From NCBI GenBank assembly GCA_965644295.1, contig CBFFRP010000092.1, forward strand, positions 47,572 to 111,571: DNA of 64,000 nucleotides, written 5' to 3'. Under the pieces are notes generated by a model that saw nothing but the letters and a program-made list of their open reading frames with translations, did not search any database and was not told the DNA's origin. How positions within the stretch are numbered: position 1 is the first letter of the stretch; every line of letters begins with the position of its first letter. The position numbers and the translations under genes were made by a program. This stretch comes from Paraphysomonas bandaiensis (taxonomy: Eukaryota > Chrysophyceae). This document shows positions 46,701 through 57,742 of the stretch, piece after piece.

Positions 46701-48665
46701 CCGGACTTGGAAGTGGCTCCAATGTAATTCTTCCAGATTCAAGCGTGTTCGTACTATCTTCAAGATCTGAATTCTCCAAGGACAGGTTGTCAAGTGAGTT
46801 ACCTAGCGAGATATTATCACAAACAAGGCTTTTTTCGTCCTTTGTATCTTGGTGGTCATGCTGTCTGGACCGTATCGCACCCATAGCGCTAGCTAGCATT
46901 GTACGTGGCTGTGTTGCCTCCATGTCGAGGTCTAAAGACCCGCTCGCAGCGTCTCCATTTAGCGGTAGACAGGTAGTAACCTCAGGAGGATTTCCTTCCC
47001 GTTCCTGATGTAACAACTGATGCTGATTGGTCCCCGAGGAAATAGGAGGCGGAGAGTGCAGATGGGAATCCACGTCATCCTGTCTACTTGCACCTATGGT
47101 GTTCATGAGGCTTCGTGATGCAGTTGTAGATAACTTCCACTGAGGTGTGCCTTCCCATTCAGCAGCTGTTGTTGACACAGTCGATGGGCGGTTTCCCCAC
47201 GCACCGCTACCAGGCCCGGCAGACCATGAAGCTAGATGGCTTGCGTGCGCCACAAACGGGTGCAGGAGCAAAGAAGTGATATCCGGACGGTTCATGGCAT
47301 CCCGCTGCAGACAAGCATTCAAGAAAGTCAGTAGCTCAACTGAGGGACTCTCGGGATACTCCGGGAGTGTGTCAGCACAAGCAATGTGGTACAATACAGT
47401 GACAGGATTGCTGAACTGTGCCCACGGCGTCTTCCCAGTGGTCATTTCAATAGTAGTACATCCAAGTGACCATACATCCGCCTTTTTCCAGTTGAGGTGC
47501 TTCTCATCATTTCGTACTACCTCAGGCGCCATAAAAGATGGTGTCCCACGGACATCGTTAGAACCTGTGCTTCGGTTGCTAACTTCGTCTTTCTGCCCTT
47601 GCGGAACATGGACAGCGGGTGTTTCTACAGGTGGCCTCCAGTGCTTACTCGCTCCAAAATCTGCTAGCTTTATTGCACCATCGTTTCCAACTAAGCAGTT
47701 CGCTCCCTTGACGTCTCTATGGGCAATTCCATTTCTGTGTAAGTACTCAAGCCCAAGCAAGAGCTGTCGGGTGTACGACCGCGCTACGGACTCCTCCAGC
47801 TTGCCGAATTTGTCAATGAGACTCTTCAGTGATCCGCCTGGAACATACTCTAGGAAAACTGAAAGGGTTGTCGGCGTCAGCTCTGTACCAATATATCGTA
47901 CGATATTCGGGTGCTTCAGAGATCTCAGAGTGTTGATCTCGTTATCCAATTGGGCAAGTTCTTTTTTCGATATGTCGTCCATGGTCATTTGTTTCACTGC
48001 CATCAGTTCACCGGTCTCTACGTTGAGACCCAGGCACACAACTCCGAAAGCCCCCTTCCCAAGTATTTCCCCCTTTTTCCACTTCCAGGGCTTCTCGACT
48101 ACACGCGGGGAAGAAGTTTCAATCTGCGGGAATCTGTGCATCGTCTTACTATGCGCTGAGCGCAGCGGGGCGACGACGGTTGGAGATGGTGCTAGTCCTG
48201 GACTTGGACTCGCACTAGAATGGGGCATCTTAGCCCAATCCGACGATGCCAATGAGCCCCCCGCAGACCATAGAGATGACGTTCTCGCAGTTCGTTTGCC
48301 ATGAACATCAGGAAGCATATTCTCTGAAACCGTGACATTGACAGTATCCATATCTTCCAGAAATAGGTCGTCCAGGTCATTCTGAGACGCCAGTGTAATT
48401 AAGTCGCCATCAACATCTTCATATTTCAATGTCACATCGAAACCATAATCCATTGATAGTCGCTTCCATAATCTGTTTCACAATGAATAAGTAAATATAT
48501 TCGTACGGTAACAATACTTACTGAGGAAAACTATAATCCTGAGATATGATAACAACTCGTATTTCATTCTCATATCTACATTTCAGACGAATCCGCTGTA
48601 AGAAACAAGTCATATATATATCATAATACATGATCTTATATGAGTACCTTCTTCTGATTGTCCAT
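43789..48665 (-). CDS. PB1-MAPKKK (STE11/MEKK-like) kinase-WD40 fusion protein
   Basis: Exons 48665-48648, 48595-48522 and 48472-43789 (introns 52 and 49 nt) give 1,591 residues. The first two exons are needed to complete the PB1 domain (RIRLKCRYENEIRVVI, FPQLWKRLSMDYGF, KYEDVDGDLITLASQNDLDD; residues 7-80). The kinase domain is at about 163-447: GKGAFG, AVKQM, AHRDVKGANC, LADFGAS, GTPSFMAPEVV and DVWSLGCTTIEM. It is of MEKK/STE11 type and has all catalytic residues. A disordered Ser-rich region of about 700 residues, with acidic patches near 980-1010, follows. Residues 1190-1591 hold about seven WD40 repeats (GTVRVW, KTVRVWDLRAKR, RTVKLWDIRSG, GVVKVWDSRRL, GNLSIWD). PB1 should bind partners and WD40 should scaffold substrates. 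The kinase is predicted to start a MAP kinase cascade. Which input it reads is unknown. Confidence 0.92.
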
Positions 48666-49069
48666 ATGAATAATCGCCAAAATATTACAATCTATTTAAT
48701 ACCAACTACTACAGAATATACATACACTGTATACTGTAAGATTATATAAATTCATATATAAATCAATGTGTTTAGTTTAGTTTATTGATATGAATTCATT
48801 CACTTGATAGTTTTACTTGTATGTATGAATTAAATATAGAATGAATGGTGTGTTTTCATGAATTGATATGATGAGAATGAATAGAAGATATATATGGTGA
48901 AATAGTTGGATTGATATAGTGGAATATGAGATGAAATGAACTCTTATGTATGTATGTGTATGTTATGCTATCTGAGATTGTATATATATGTAGAGCTATG
49001 CATCTATAGTATATAGAGGGATAAACGTATATGAAGTGTGTGTTATACTGCTGCTGTACATATGCATAC
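48666..49069. other. Intergenic, outside the inverted repeat
   Basis: AT-rich sequence between the kinase start and the outer edge of the left arm. No gene is seen. Confidence 0.4.
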
Positions 49070-50656
49070 ACCACTCGCTCCGTTTTCCGGTGCCGCTGTT
49101 TTTTGAGGTGCCATTCTTTGGTGTGTTTTTTATCATCAGAATTGCAATCGGATCTTCATATAGATATACATGTATGTATATTCCTTTAAAATCATCATAT
49201 TTGTACACTCCTGTCATAATAAATACACCAATACATAAGAATGGATAGTTCCTGTGGTTAGTCACATCAACACTGATATCTGGTTGAAATATCAGATGAT
49301 GGGGAGTGAGAGGGATGTATTCCTGGTCCTCTGAACCTGGTGATGTACTCAGCGTTGTTGCCGCTTCCTGTAAGCTCATTGTTTGTATTTTTAGGGGAGA
49401 TAATCATTCAGCTGCTATGTAGACAATAGGGAGTCTTCCATGCGCAGACCTCACTTCATTATTAGTCTCATTTGTAGTGTATTTGCGGATATATATCGGA
49501 TCTATGCGATATATGGCTTCATTGTGTTTGTGTCATCTGCATTGAAGTGTAGGTATTTGAGTGGAAGAGTATATAAGTGTGTTATATTGTCTCTTGTTGC
49601 ATTCTGCTGCTTGTTTACATGATTATAGATGCTAGTGCTACACATAACCTCGTTATTATTACGTATTCTCGTTACAATATTTTAAGACTGTGTTTTCACG
49701 AATATTGAAGTCGTCATCTTATGGCATATCAGCATAGATTACCTATTCACCAGCTATACATGTATGTACTCAGTGTGTTCATGTTCATGCAACAGTTCAA
49801 GATCTAGATATGTGGTATATGTTCTGTGTCTTCGCTCTGTGTGCTTCATACAACATATATAGACCATGTATGTGGCATATGTTCTCTGTATGTGCTTCAT
49901 ACAACACATTGAGACCATATATGTGGTATATGATCTGTATGTTCGCTGTGCTGTGCTGTAAGTACACAGCACACAGAGACTGTGTATGTGAAATGTGCTC
50001 TGTATATTCACTCTGCGTGCTTCATACAACACGCAAGAACTATATATGTGGTATATGATCTGTATGTTCGCTGTGCTGTGCTGTAAGTACACAGCACACA
50101 GAGACTATCTGTATATTCACTCTGCGTGCTTCATACAACACGCAAGAACTATATATGTGGAATATGATGTGAATATATTACTCTGTGCTCTTCATGCAAC
50201 ATACAGGGACTATGTATGTGTTATATGGTGCGTAGTATCACACTTTGCCCCTCATACAACACGCAAAGACTATATATGTGGTATATGGTATATGCGTTCA
50301 CTCTGTGCGCACCATGCGACACGCAGGGACTATATAAGTATTGTATGATGTATGTATTATGTATTCACTATGTGCTCTTCATGCAATACACAAGGGCTAT
50401 TTGAGTGCTATATGATGTGTATTTTTGCACTCTGTGCTACATATAACACAGAGAGACTATTGAAGTGTTTTTTTAGTGATCTGTATGTTTACTATGTGCT
50501 CTTCGTACAGTACACAAGCACTCAATGTATGGTATATGACGTGTAGTTTCGCTCTCTATGCTTCGTATAGTAGCCGGGGATTATATCAGTGTTATATGAT
50601 GTATGTGTTTACTCTCTATGCTTCGTATATCGTGTATAGTATATAGCACATAGGGA
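49070..50656 (-). repeat. Left arm of a 1,587-bp near-identical inverted duplication
   Basis: Every position x pairs with 101833-x in the right arm. Open frames mirror exactly (for example 49754-50092 with 51741-52079, and 50216-50404 with 51429-51617), with no indel. One mismatch was noticed (50647 versus 51186). Outside the outer and inner edges the similarity stops at once. Confidence 0.95.
49071..49379 (-). pseudogene. Duplicated 5' part of an unknown gene (left arm copy)
   Basis: The frame starts at a true ATG (MSLQEAATTLSTSPGSEDQE) and is identical to 52454-52762 through about 103 residues, up to the arm edge. It then runs into unrelated sequence. It has a protein-like core (LIFQPDISVDVTNHRNYPFL, VYKYDDFKGIYIHVYLYED). 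This copy looks truncated by the duplication boundary. Confidence 0.5.
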
Positions 50657-50660
50657 CTAT
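49805..50660. repeat. Degenerate tandem array of about 60-bp units
   Basis: Units contain TATGTGGTATATGATCTGTATG, a CTCTGTGTGCTTCATACAACA segment and an AGAGACTATATATG end, repeating about 14 times with substitutions and indels. The mirror image lies at 51173-52028. Open frames across it are repeat translations (MWYMI..., Cys/Tyr-rich). Confidence 0.8.
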
Positions 50661-51176
50661 GTAGGTAGTAGGCGCAGCACTTTGCAGTTGTATATAGCAC
50701 TGGGTTTATATGTTTACTCTGTAAACTCCGTCGAGTAGAATTTTAATAACAGTGGAAAATGACATTAAATTGTCATATTTTATTGTGTAGTATTAGTACT
50801 TAGAGTGCTACTGCCAACTGTACACGATGGGATAGGAAGCCAGATTAGTACAATAGTAAAGTACTTATGTAAATAGTAAACCCTTAAAGCAAAAAATACG
50901 TTATCTATTAAAAACTAAAAACAAGCGTGCACTGTGGATTACAGTGTTCAAATTAAAAAATCAGCAACATCAAACTTAACCATACGCTATGCTAGCTACA
51001 ACCATATGCTACGCTACTTCCATCGCCCCATTGTCATCAAGTGTTCTTAGGGCCTCGATTGCTTTATCAAGTCTGTACTGACGCTTCTCGGCGATGGACA
51101 TTCCTCGTAACAATACTTTTTCTTCGTCTCTCTTTTCTTTGGCCTCAGCCTTGGCTGTCAGCCTATCCAAGCTATA
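50657..51176. other. 520-bp unique spacer between the inverted arms
   Basis: On the minus strand, 51009-51176 is open and protein-like: KAEAKEKRDEEKVLLRGMSI and then RLDKAIEALRTLDDNGAMEVA, ending in a stop. It reads as the charged, helical C-terminus of some protein and is cut at the arm edge. The remaining 350 bp is AT-rich non-coding sequence. Confidence 0.5.
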
Positions 51177-52763
51177 TCCCTATGTACTATATACTATACA
51201 CGATATACGAAGCATAGAGAGTAAACACATACATCATATAACACTGATATAATCCCCGGCTACTATACGAAGCATAGAGAGCGAAACTACACGTCATATA
51301 CCATACATTGAGTGCTTGTGTACTGTACGAAGAGCACATAGTAAACATACAGATCACTAAAAAAACACTTCAATAGTCTCTCTGTGTTATATGTAGCACA
51401 GAGTGCAAAAATACACATCATATAGCACTCAAATAGCCCTTGTGTATTGCATGAAGAGCACATAGTGAATACATAATACATACATCATACAATACTTATA
51501 TAGTCCCTGCGTGTCGCATGGTGCGCACAGAGTGAACGCATATACCATATACCACATATATAGTCTTTGCGTGTTGTATGAGGGGCAAAGTGTGATACTA
51601 CGCACCATATAACACATACATAGTCCCTGTATGTTGCATGAAGAGCACAGAGTAATATATTCACATCATATTCCACATATATAGTTCTTGCGTGTTGTAT
51701 GAAGCACGCAGAGTGAATATACAGATAGTCTCTGTGTGCTGTGTACTTACAGCACAGCACAGCGAACATACAGATCATATACCACATATATAGTTCTTGC
51801 GTGTTGTATGAAGCACGCAGAGTGAATATACAGAGCACATTTCACATACACAGTCTCTGTGTGCTGTGTACTTACAGCACAGCACAGCGAACATACAGAT
51901 CATATACCACATATATGGTCTCAATGTGTTGTATGAAGCACATACAGAGAACATATGCCACATACATGGTCTATATATGTTGTATGAAGCACACAGAGCG
52001 AAGACACAGAACATATACCACATATCTAGATCTTGAACTGTTGCATGAACATGAACACACTGAGTACATACATGTATAGCTGGTGAATAGGTAATCTATG
52101 CTGATATGCCATAAGATGACGACTTCAATATTCGTGAAAACACAGTCTTAAAATATTGTAACGAGAATACGTAATAATAACGAGGTTATGTGTAGCACTA
52201 GCATCTATAATCATGTAAACAAGCAGCAGAATGCAACAAGAGACAATATAACACACTTATATACTCTTCCACTCAAATACCTACACTTCAATGCAGATGA
52301 CACAAACACAATGAAGCCATATATCGCATAGATCCGATATATATCCGCAAATACACTACAAATGAGACTAATAATGAAGTGAGGTCTGCGCATGGAAGAC
52401 TCCCTATTGTCTACATAGCAGCTGAATGATTATCTCCCCTAAAAATACAAACAATGAGCTTACAGGAAGCGGCAACAACGCTGAGTACATCACCAGGTTC
52501 AGAGGACCAGGAATACATCCCTCTCACTCCCCATCATCTGATATTTCAACCAGATATCAGTGTTGATGTGACTAACCACAGGAACTATCCATTCTTATGT
52601 ATTGGTGTATTTATTATGACAGGAGTGTACAAATATGATGATTTTAAAGGAATATACATACATGTATATCTATATGAAGATCCGATTGCAATTCTGATGA
52701 TAAAAAACACACCAAAGAATGGCACCTCAAAAAACAGCGGCACCGGAAAACGGAGCGAGTGGT
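51177..52763 (+). repeat. Right arm of the 1,587-bp inverted duplication
   Basis: This is the reverse complement of 49070-50656 and of exactly equal length. It contains the mirrored tandem array and a second copy of the MSLQEAATT frame. Its inner edge CATAGGGA is shared with the left arm before divergence. Confidence 0.95.
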
Positions 52764-52774
52764 ACAGCTGTTGA
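52454..52774 (+). CDS. Unknown protein, right-arm copy (gene model incomplete)
   Basis: ATG at 52454 opens 106 codons (MSLQEAATTLSTSPGSEDQE...) and a stop follows at 52772-52774. Just downstream another frame, beginning with an ATG near 52721, reads APQKTAAPENGASGTAVDVS and ends ADMTENFQEEGRKEVVLSVK...EIYSPK at 52892. It overlaps the arm edge. I could not find a GT-AG pair that joins the two in phase. Either the gene has unresolved splicing, or these are two unrelated frames. The right copy extends past the duplication, so it may be the original. Function unknown. Confidence 0.4.
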   Translation: MSLQEAATTLSTSPGSEDQEYIPLTPHHLIFQPDISVDVTNHRNYPFLCIGVFIMTGVYKYDDFKGIYIHVYLYEDPIAILMIKNTPKNGTSKNSGTGKRSEWYSC

Positions 52775-53044
52775 TGTCTCTGTATGTATACCATATGCAG
52801 ATATGACAGAAAATTTTCAAGAAGAAGGAAGGAAGGAAGTTGTTCTTTCTGTGAAATACAGAGCGTATATTGAGATATACAGTCCGAAGTAGAATACATC
52901 ATGTATTACAGCATAGTATATATGTACAGATGTACGCGTACAGCAGTATAGTATATATGTACACTACTACGAGTATATGGAAGATACTGTAGCTACGATG
53001 TGTTGGAGCGACTCTAGATCTCTATATACTGATCATTCATGTCC

Positions 53045-53154
53045 CAGGTCTTGACTTACTTGTGCGCAGGTCTTGACTTACTTGTACGCAGGTCTTCACT
53101 TACTTGTACACAGGTCTTCACTTACTTGTACGCCGGTCTTCACTTACTTGTACA
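53045..53154. repeat. Minisatellite, five 22-bp units
   Basis: Five head-to-tail copies of CAGGTCTT(G/C)ACTTACTTGTAC(G/A), with few substitutions, lie about 150 bp upstream of the next gene. Confidence 0.92.
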
Positions 53155-53306
53155 CTAAGGGTCTTAAAAGACCCCTTCCATATAGATAACTCTATACATA
53201 ATATACCAAAGTAGACATAGGATTGTTTATCTATTATCATCATTACTAATGAAACATAAGACTGATAGAGATAATCACAGTATATATGATTATATACATA
53301 TAAGCA

Positions 53307-55563
53307 ATGAGTGGACACACCTCATATGAACAAAAACAACTTCATTCTATTTATAATATTAAGAAATTACCAAAAAAACAACAGAATAATACCTCCGAAA
53401 GGCTTTATTTAGAGAATATTCATAATAAGCGGCGCAATCGGGATGTCACTCGCTCTACACAGAAGTATCATACATACAAGAAAAGGGATACATCAACTGT
53501 CCCTCATGTGATTCATACGAATAAATCAACTTTAACTACACCAAACTTGTTGACAAATCGATTGTGTAGTGAAAGTAGCAGTTCTTCAGCGGGCAGGAAG
53601 TGTGTACGTCGTCAGACCAGCAAGGATGACATTGGTATTGGCCGTAGAAGCAAAGATGTCGACGAAACAGCTAGACTCACTCTTCCGCCGGTACAACATT
53701 ACTTGCAGGAGAATGATTCAATGGAGCCGAAGGAGTCGCCTAAAGGAATTGAGGAAGGGCCTTTCTCTTGGAGTGCTGTCGGAAGACCCTTATCATGCCA
53801 TCCTGTTTCTTCTGGTAAAACTGCAGCGAAACTACGGGAGACGTATCATGAGCTTGAGACATCGGAGATCCAGAGGAAAGAGGTGTGCTTAAAAGATATT
53901 GAATGGATAGATACATCATGTACTGAACATGGCGATGCTCAGAGTGACGGCTTGTCTAAATGCGAATCAGGGTCTCATGGTCCAGCGTGTTGTGAAGATG
54001 AGTCTATAGATCACCACCTTAGGGTGCACGGCTGCCGTAGTAGCACTGACAGTTCAGAATATGCTACTGTAGGCCGTACTCATTCTCGACTTCTTGAAGC
54101 TCGTCAGGAAGCAATGCAGCATCGACTACTCAGACGAGAGTACAGCAGGGACGACACTAGTGTGCACTACTCATCGATGGCACGTTGTGATGCTAACTCT
54201 CCAGCCTTGTCTTCTACAGAAGATATACAAGCTACTTTGAACTGTGATAGATCAATGCTGAAACCCTGCACCGGTGAAAGCTCCGGAAAAAATTATGAAA
54301 TCGATTGCAAGTTATCGCGTAAAGGACCATGTGCTGATCAGATTATAGGTAGCAGCTCTACTGCTTCGAAAAATAACGATGTATACCATAGTTTTGTTGG
54401 AAAAAGAGATTCGATGCTTAGCCGAAGTGCGAGTTTTAATTACAATACTGAGAGTAAGAATTGTGGTGAAGAACATATCACTCCGTCACCCACTACTTCC
54501 AACCAGCTCGATTCAACAAAGAGTACTCCATTTTATTGTTCCACCTCATCTACCTTTTCATCCCATCACGTACTTAGTGAAGACAGAGTTTTTCATCGGG
54601 GGTATATAGCAGCCCATCTTGAGATATTTTATAGTCCCAAGTGTGACTGCTTCGAAGTTATATGCTATGATGTTGAAAGACAGGAAGAGCTGCCAAGGCT
54701 TTACGTTTCTGTCTCAGTTGTCCATACTATCAATGAGCAGGGATTGGTATCTCTACCTATGGATCTCAGAATGATACGAAAAGAGCGTCTTGAAAGCGGA
54801 AAATTAAAAAAAGCCGCGGAGTACGTCTTCCAACACTTGGGCTCGGAAGTGGATAAGAGAATAAATAGCAGATACCTTGTTTTTCGTCGTTACAGTTGCG
54901 TCACAGGCACGTCTGTGCGCCTTGATATTTCTCGACCACAAGACATGGAGCCTGCTCACATTGATCCTGCTACTCTGTGAGTACCACAGGATGATTTTTG
55001 TATTACTGATGGTTTTTGTTTTTCATACATATAGGAAACGACTGCAATTCCGCTCAGGTATGGCACTTCCAATGTGCGAAGAGATCGAAGATGCGCTGAC
55101 TGCGGCCAAGTCATTCACCAACAGTGCTAGTGCATCAGTTCGAGAGTCGGATATTGTTATCGATAAGTTTTCGCGGGCTCGCTGGAGATGGATATGGGCA
55201 GTAAATCGCATTGTCACTTCAAGTCGTATGGCTGGAATGAAAGCTGGAATAATGCGAGGATTCGTTGTCAACAAAGTGTCAGCACAGCGCGGGAGACTTA
55301 GTGTTGTGGCAATGGATCTTGATGCCATAAAAAGTTTGGTTTCTAGAAACAGCAGACCTAGAAGCATTGAGCCTCTCAAGAAGCGTCATGAATTCAGGCG
55401 ATATGCATGTGAGAACAATGTGTTTCTAGTACCGAATTCGACATATATCCGGGCTAAAGAATTTATTTGTAACATGAAGACTGATACCTCTTGGACAGGT
55501 AGATCTAGTGAAAATCGGGGCGTCACCGAAGGGGTACCTGCAAGGACTAGATTTGACTGCTGA
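53307..55563 (+). CDS. 732-residue protein of unknown function
   Basis: Two exons (53307-54976 and 55035-55563, intron 58 nt) give 732 residues from a true ATG. The first 430 residues are Ser/Thr/Lys/Asp-rich, low in hydrophobics, and probably disordered with many possible phosphorylation sites. From about residue 430 a globular region appears (GYIAAHLEIFYSPKCDCFEV, LPRLYVSVSVVHTINEQG), perhaps a beta-sandwich. It is followed by helices (KLKKAAEYVFQHLGSEVDKR) and a basic aromatic segment RARWRWIWAVNRIVTSSRM. No known catalytic motif, signal peptide or membrane span is recognised. Continuity across the intron and frame length support a real gene. Confidence 0.7.
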
Positions 55564-55817
55564 CTAACCGTGTATGGTGACAAAATCAGAACAAATATGT
55601 CTACCTTATTATTATTAGTATGAATGTTTTCGTTGTTTTGTTTACTACTGTTGAATATGCACCACAGCATATACGTGTCATCACAGTCGATGTTTCACCA
55701 CACCACAAGATAATGTAAAAGCTCTAACCAAAGAGGACCCACTGTCGTCTTGTGCGTACGTTTTCAGAATGAGAGTGCATTCAGTATCGAATGTATCATT
55801 ATGTTTATGCCACACAT

Positions 55818-56186
55818 CAGGGCCTGGTAACCATTAATGGTAATGGCATTAATGGGCCATTAATGGTAATGCCATTATAATTGCCGGGGCATTTTTAATT
55901 AATGCCATTACATGTTGTGGGATGTCTATACCCTCCATGAAGCCCTGTAAGAAGATCCTGATGTGCCAGTAGAGAGCGAGAAGTAGTTAAAATTTGTAGT
56001 CTGATATTTAACTAAAAATTAGTAATTTAGGGAGCACAACACTATCTATTATATGAGTGGTGCTATCTACTTTAAGTTAGTAGGTATTAATGGCCATTAT
56101 AATTGCCGGGACATTTTTCATTAATGCCATTATAATTGCCGGGAACTGGGCAACCATAATGGGCCATTCATGGTTATCGGGCCCTA
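55818..56186. mobile_element. Non-autonomous hAT element, second family
   Basis: Ends CAGGGCCTGGTAACCATTAATGG and, inverted, TAGGGCCCGATAACCATGAATGG form terminal repeats. CCACACAT (55810-55817) and ACACACAT (56187-56194) flank it, matching at 7 of 8 positions. Subterminal copies of ATTAATGGCCATTATAATTGCCGGG repeat inside. A short stretch at 55911-55965 resembles the hAT coding remnant at 34048. Confidence 0.7.
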
Positions 56187-56302
56187 ACACACATAGATCA
56201 AACTATAATATATGAATACGCAAACATGCATCACACTTGTAATATCACAACCATTTAACACCGCATACTACAAGTATATTCCCACCACACCATACAAAAC
56301 AA

Positions 56303-57742
56303 TTAAGAAGCCACTATCACTTCCAAATCTTCCTCATTAAACACTGAAACTAAGCTACTGCACGAAGAATTATTAACTTGTCCCTGGTATTCGCCTACTT
56401 TCCATTCACCCTTCAGTTTCACGCCGTCATCATTAAGCACCTTGCCTTGGCCATGTTGTTTGTTCTTCCGCCAACCCCCAATATATACAGTGCCATCTGC
56501 ATAGATATGCGTTAATAATTAATACACCAGAAATACTCCATATCACCAGAAAATTTGTAAACACCAGAGCCATGTCTTTTGCTGTACAGGAATTCCCCTT
56601 CATATTCTTCTCCTGAGGAATAGACGTATCGACCGCGTCCACTTTTCTCTCCATCTCGCCAAGTACCTTCGTATGCACCACCTCCAGCCAGAATGTGCTT
56701 CCCCTTGCCATGCATCTTGTCATCCTTCCACTCCCCTTCGTAAACATCCCCCAGTCCACACACAAACTTCCCTTCCCCGTGTCTCAATCCTTCTAACATC
56801 TCTCCATCATAAACTCCTCCCGAAAGACCGTATGAGTACCTTCCAGTGCCAGTTATTTGCCCATCAGTCACAGTTCCCTCGTATACATCGCCGGAAGAGG
56901 CAAATGATATTCTACAGCCTTCCCCGTGCAACACCCCCTCTACCCAGGTCCCATCATATACGTCACCTGAAGAACAACGCAACACACCATTTCCGTGGTA
57001 CTTTCCACATTTAAACTCGCCCTCGTAAACGTCGCCACCACATCTCCGCAGTCTTCCCTTTCCCCACATCATTCCTCTTTGACATCCTCCCTCATATAGA
57101 GACCCATCAGCAAAAGAAATCGTACAATATTCACCATTCAGTTCGCCATCCCGCCAGATACCCTCTCTAACTTCCCCACCCACAGACAATAGCTGGCCAG
57201 GGCCAAACATTTTCCCTTCAACCCATCCACCCGTATATTGAGTACCATCCGCAAAAGTCATTATTCCAAACCCATGTTTCTCTCCTTCTCTAAAATCCCC
57301 TTCATATACACTACCATCAGTACATACATATCTTCCACGACCATGTATAAGCCCATCAGCATATTCCCCATGATAATAATCACCCTATGAAACCACTGTT
57401 CATTCATCATATAATCTAGTGTATAACATATCACCTGTGATGATATATATTCACCTTCTCCATACTCTTTATCATATTTATAATACCCTTCATATATATC
57501 GCCATGAGCATATACTAAACGCCCTGTTTATACATCAAAATCATGTCTATCATCCAGATATCAATACCTTTTCCATGTCGTAACCCACGTGACCATTTTC
57601 CAGTATATTGATCACCATTAGGATATATATAAGTCCCATGACCATTCTTTTCACCTACTATGTTTCTATATCCTTTATATTGCCTATATTTAGGTGATGG
57701 AAATGATATACTCAATATATGTATGGATATTTTCTGTCCCAT
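56303..57742 (-). CDS. MORN-repeat protein
   Basis: Four exons (57742-57568, 57523-57435, 57384-56547, 56496-56303; introns 44, 50 and 50 nt) encode 431 residues. Nearly the whole chain is about sixteen MORN units of 22-24 residues: GHGTYIYPNGDQYTGKW, GRYVCTDGSVYEGDF, GVLRCSSGDVYDGTW, GKHILAGGGAYEGTW. MORN arrays form elongated beta-strand sheets used in membrane tethering and cytoskeletal scaffolds. No additional catalytic domain (such as a PIP kinase or SET) is attached. The last 40 residues (NNSSCSSLVSVFNEEDLEVI) are non-repeat. N-terminal MGQKIS has a Gly at position 2 and Ser at 6, a possible myristoylation site. Confidence 0.9.

Noticed and set aside
47147-48304. 385-codon plus-strand frame opposite the kinase
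   Set aside because: It is antisense to a coherent PB1-kinase coding region, with no recognisable protein features. It is a shadow frame.
49754-50546. Overlapping Cys/Tyr-rich frames that could look like secreted peptides
   Set aside because: They are translations of the 60-bp tandem array, occur on both strands, and are mirrored in the other arm.
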